Assembly (NCBI RefSeq): GCF_009391885.1
Contig: NZ_VZII01000057.1
Span: 1 to 41,769, forward strand
Reading direction: 5' to 3'
DNA: 41,769 bases
Source of the DNA: Pseudomonas sp. MN1F
GTDB lineage: Bacteria; Pseudomonadota; Gammaproteobacteria; Pseudomonadales; Pseudomonadaceae
The notes under the pieces are model-generated. The model searched no databases. It was not told the DNA's origin and saw nothing but the letters and a program-made list of their open reading frames with translations. Below, piece after piece: positions 41,693 through 41,769 of the stretch; the stretch's first letter is position 1, and every line of letters begins with the position of its first letter. The position numbers and the translations under genes were made by a program.

Positions 41693-41769
41693 TGAGGGTG
41701 TCAGAAATTTTGTGTTCGGGCATAACATGAGTAAGAGGTGCATGTATGCCAACCAAAAAGAAACCCTTG
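41693..41769 (+). mobile_element. Left end of an insertion sequence (probably IS256 family), right copy
   Basis: This is the exact reverse complement of 6-82, starting T-GAGGGTGTCAGAAATTTTG and leading to a transposase start at 41746. The element continues beyond the window. The two copies point away from each other. Confidence 0.75.
41746..41769 (+). CDS. IS transposase, N-terminal fragment (right copy)
   Basis: Eight codons (MPTKKKPL) are visible before the window ends. AGAGG lies seven bases upstream of the ATG. A frame starting at 41727 in another register is also open but lacks a good ribosome site. IS256-family identity is inferred from these residues and the terminal repeat. Confidence 0.55.

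Noticed and set aside
1..41769. Composite transposon carrying the whole window as cargo
   Set aside because: The contents look like ordinary P. putida core genes with REP elements. No target duplications or outer IS ends can be seen, and a contig break at a repeat gives the same picture.

Overview
The window looks like chromosomal DNA of a Pseudomonas putida-group bacterium. It is GC-rich, with Shine-Dalgarno-led genes and paired REP palindromes of the P. putida type (core GCGGGTTTACCCGC) between genes. The block aromatic amino acid decarboxylase, MHS transporter, 3-dehydroshikimate dehydratase fusion and TetR regulator matches my memory of KT2440 around PP_2552-PP_2555. No rRNA, tRNA or CRISPR was seen.

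Both ends carry the same 77 bp in opposite orientation (6-82 and 41693-41769). It reads as the left end of an insertion sequence, probably IS256 family, with the first codons of its transposase (MPTKKKPL) running outward. The window is therefore a segment between two inverted IS copies, or an assembly contig that broke at that repeat.

Layout. (1) 0.2-7.4 kb: a MocR-type regulator divergent from an amino acid permease, a trans-aconitate methyltransferase, a DUF2784 membrane protein, and a LysR regulator divergent from an organophosphate-antiporter-like MFS protein. (2) 7.5-15.6 kb: a YebC-family protein, a LysR regulator, an L-DOPA-type decarboxylase, an MHS (shikimate-like) transporter divergent from the DSD-HPPD fusion quiC, a 140-bp MITE-like hairpin, and a TetR regulator. 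(3) 15.6-25.3 kb: a GlxA-type AraC regulator, a small exported protein, a dicarboxylate/amino acid symporter broken by one in-frame TAA, a VOC protein with a divergent LysR gene, several small genes, a RidA-like protein, a GNAT enzyme, a PAS-PAS-GGDEF-EAL protein and an EamA exporter. (4) 25.5-28.7 kb: a TcC/RHS-type polymorphic toxin whose AT-rich C-terminal tip carries an Asp-zincin (M35-like) protease signature. (5) 28.8-30.0 kb: a GNAT enzyme and a glutathione S-transferase. (6) 30.1-41.6 kb: a TonB-dependent receptor divergent from a seven-gene operon coding a peptide/nickel-type ABC importer, an SfnB-like flavoprotein, an NtaA/DmoA-type monooxygenase and an aldo/keto reductase.

The best candidate for something little described is region 6. 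Both divergent transcription units carry a sigma-54 -24/-12 promoter motif, so outer-membrane uptake, ABC import and flavin-dependent cleavage of a probable organosulfur compound look jointly controlled by an enhancer-binding activator of SfnR type. The second is the RHS/TcC protein with its predicted metalloprotease tip. All family names come from reading the translations; no searches were run.
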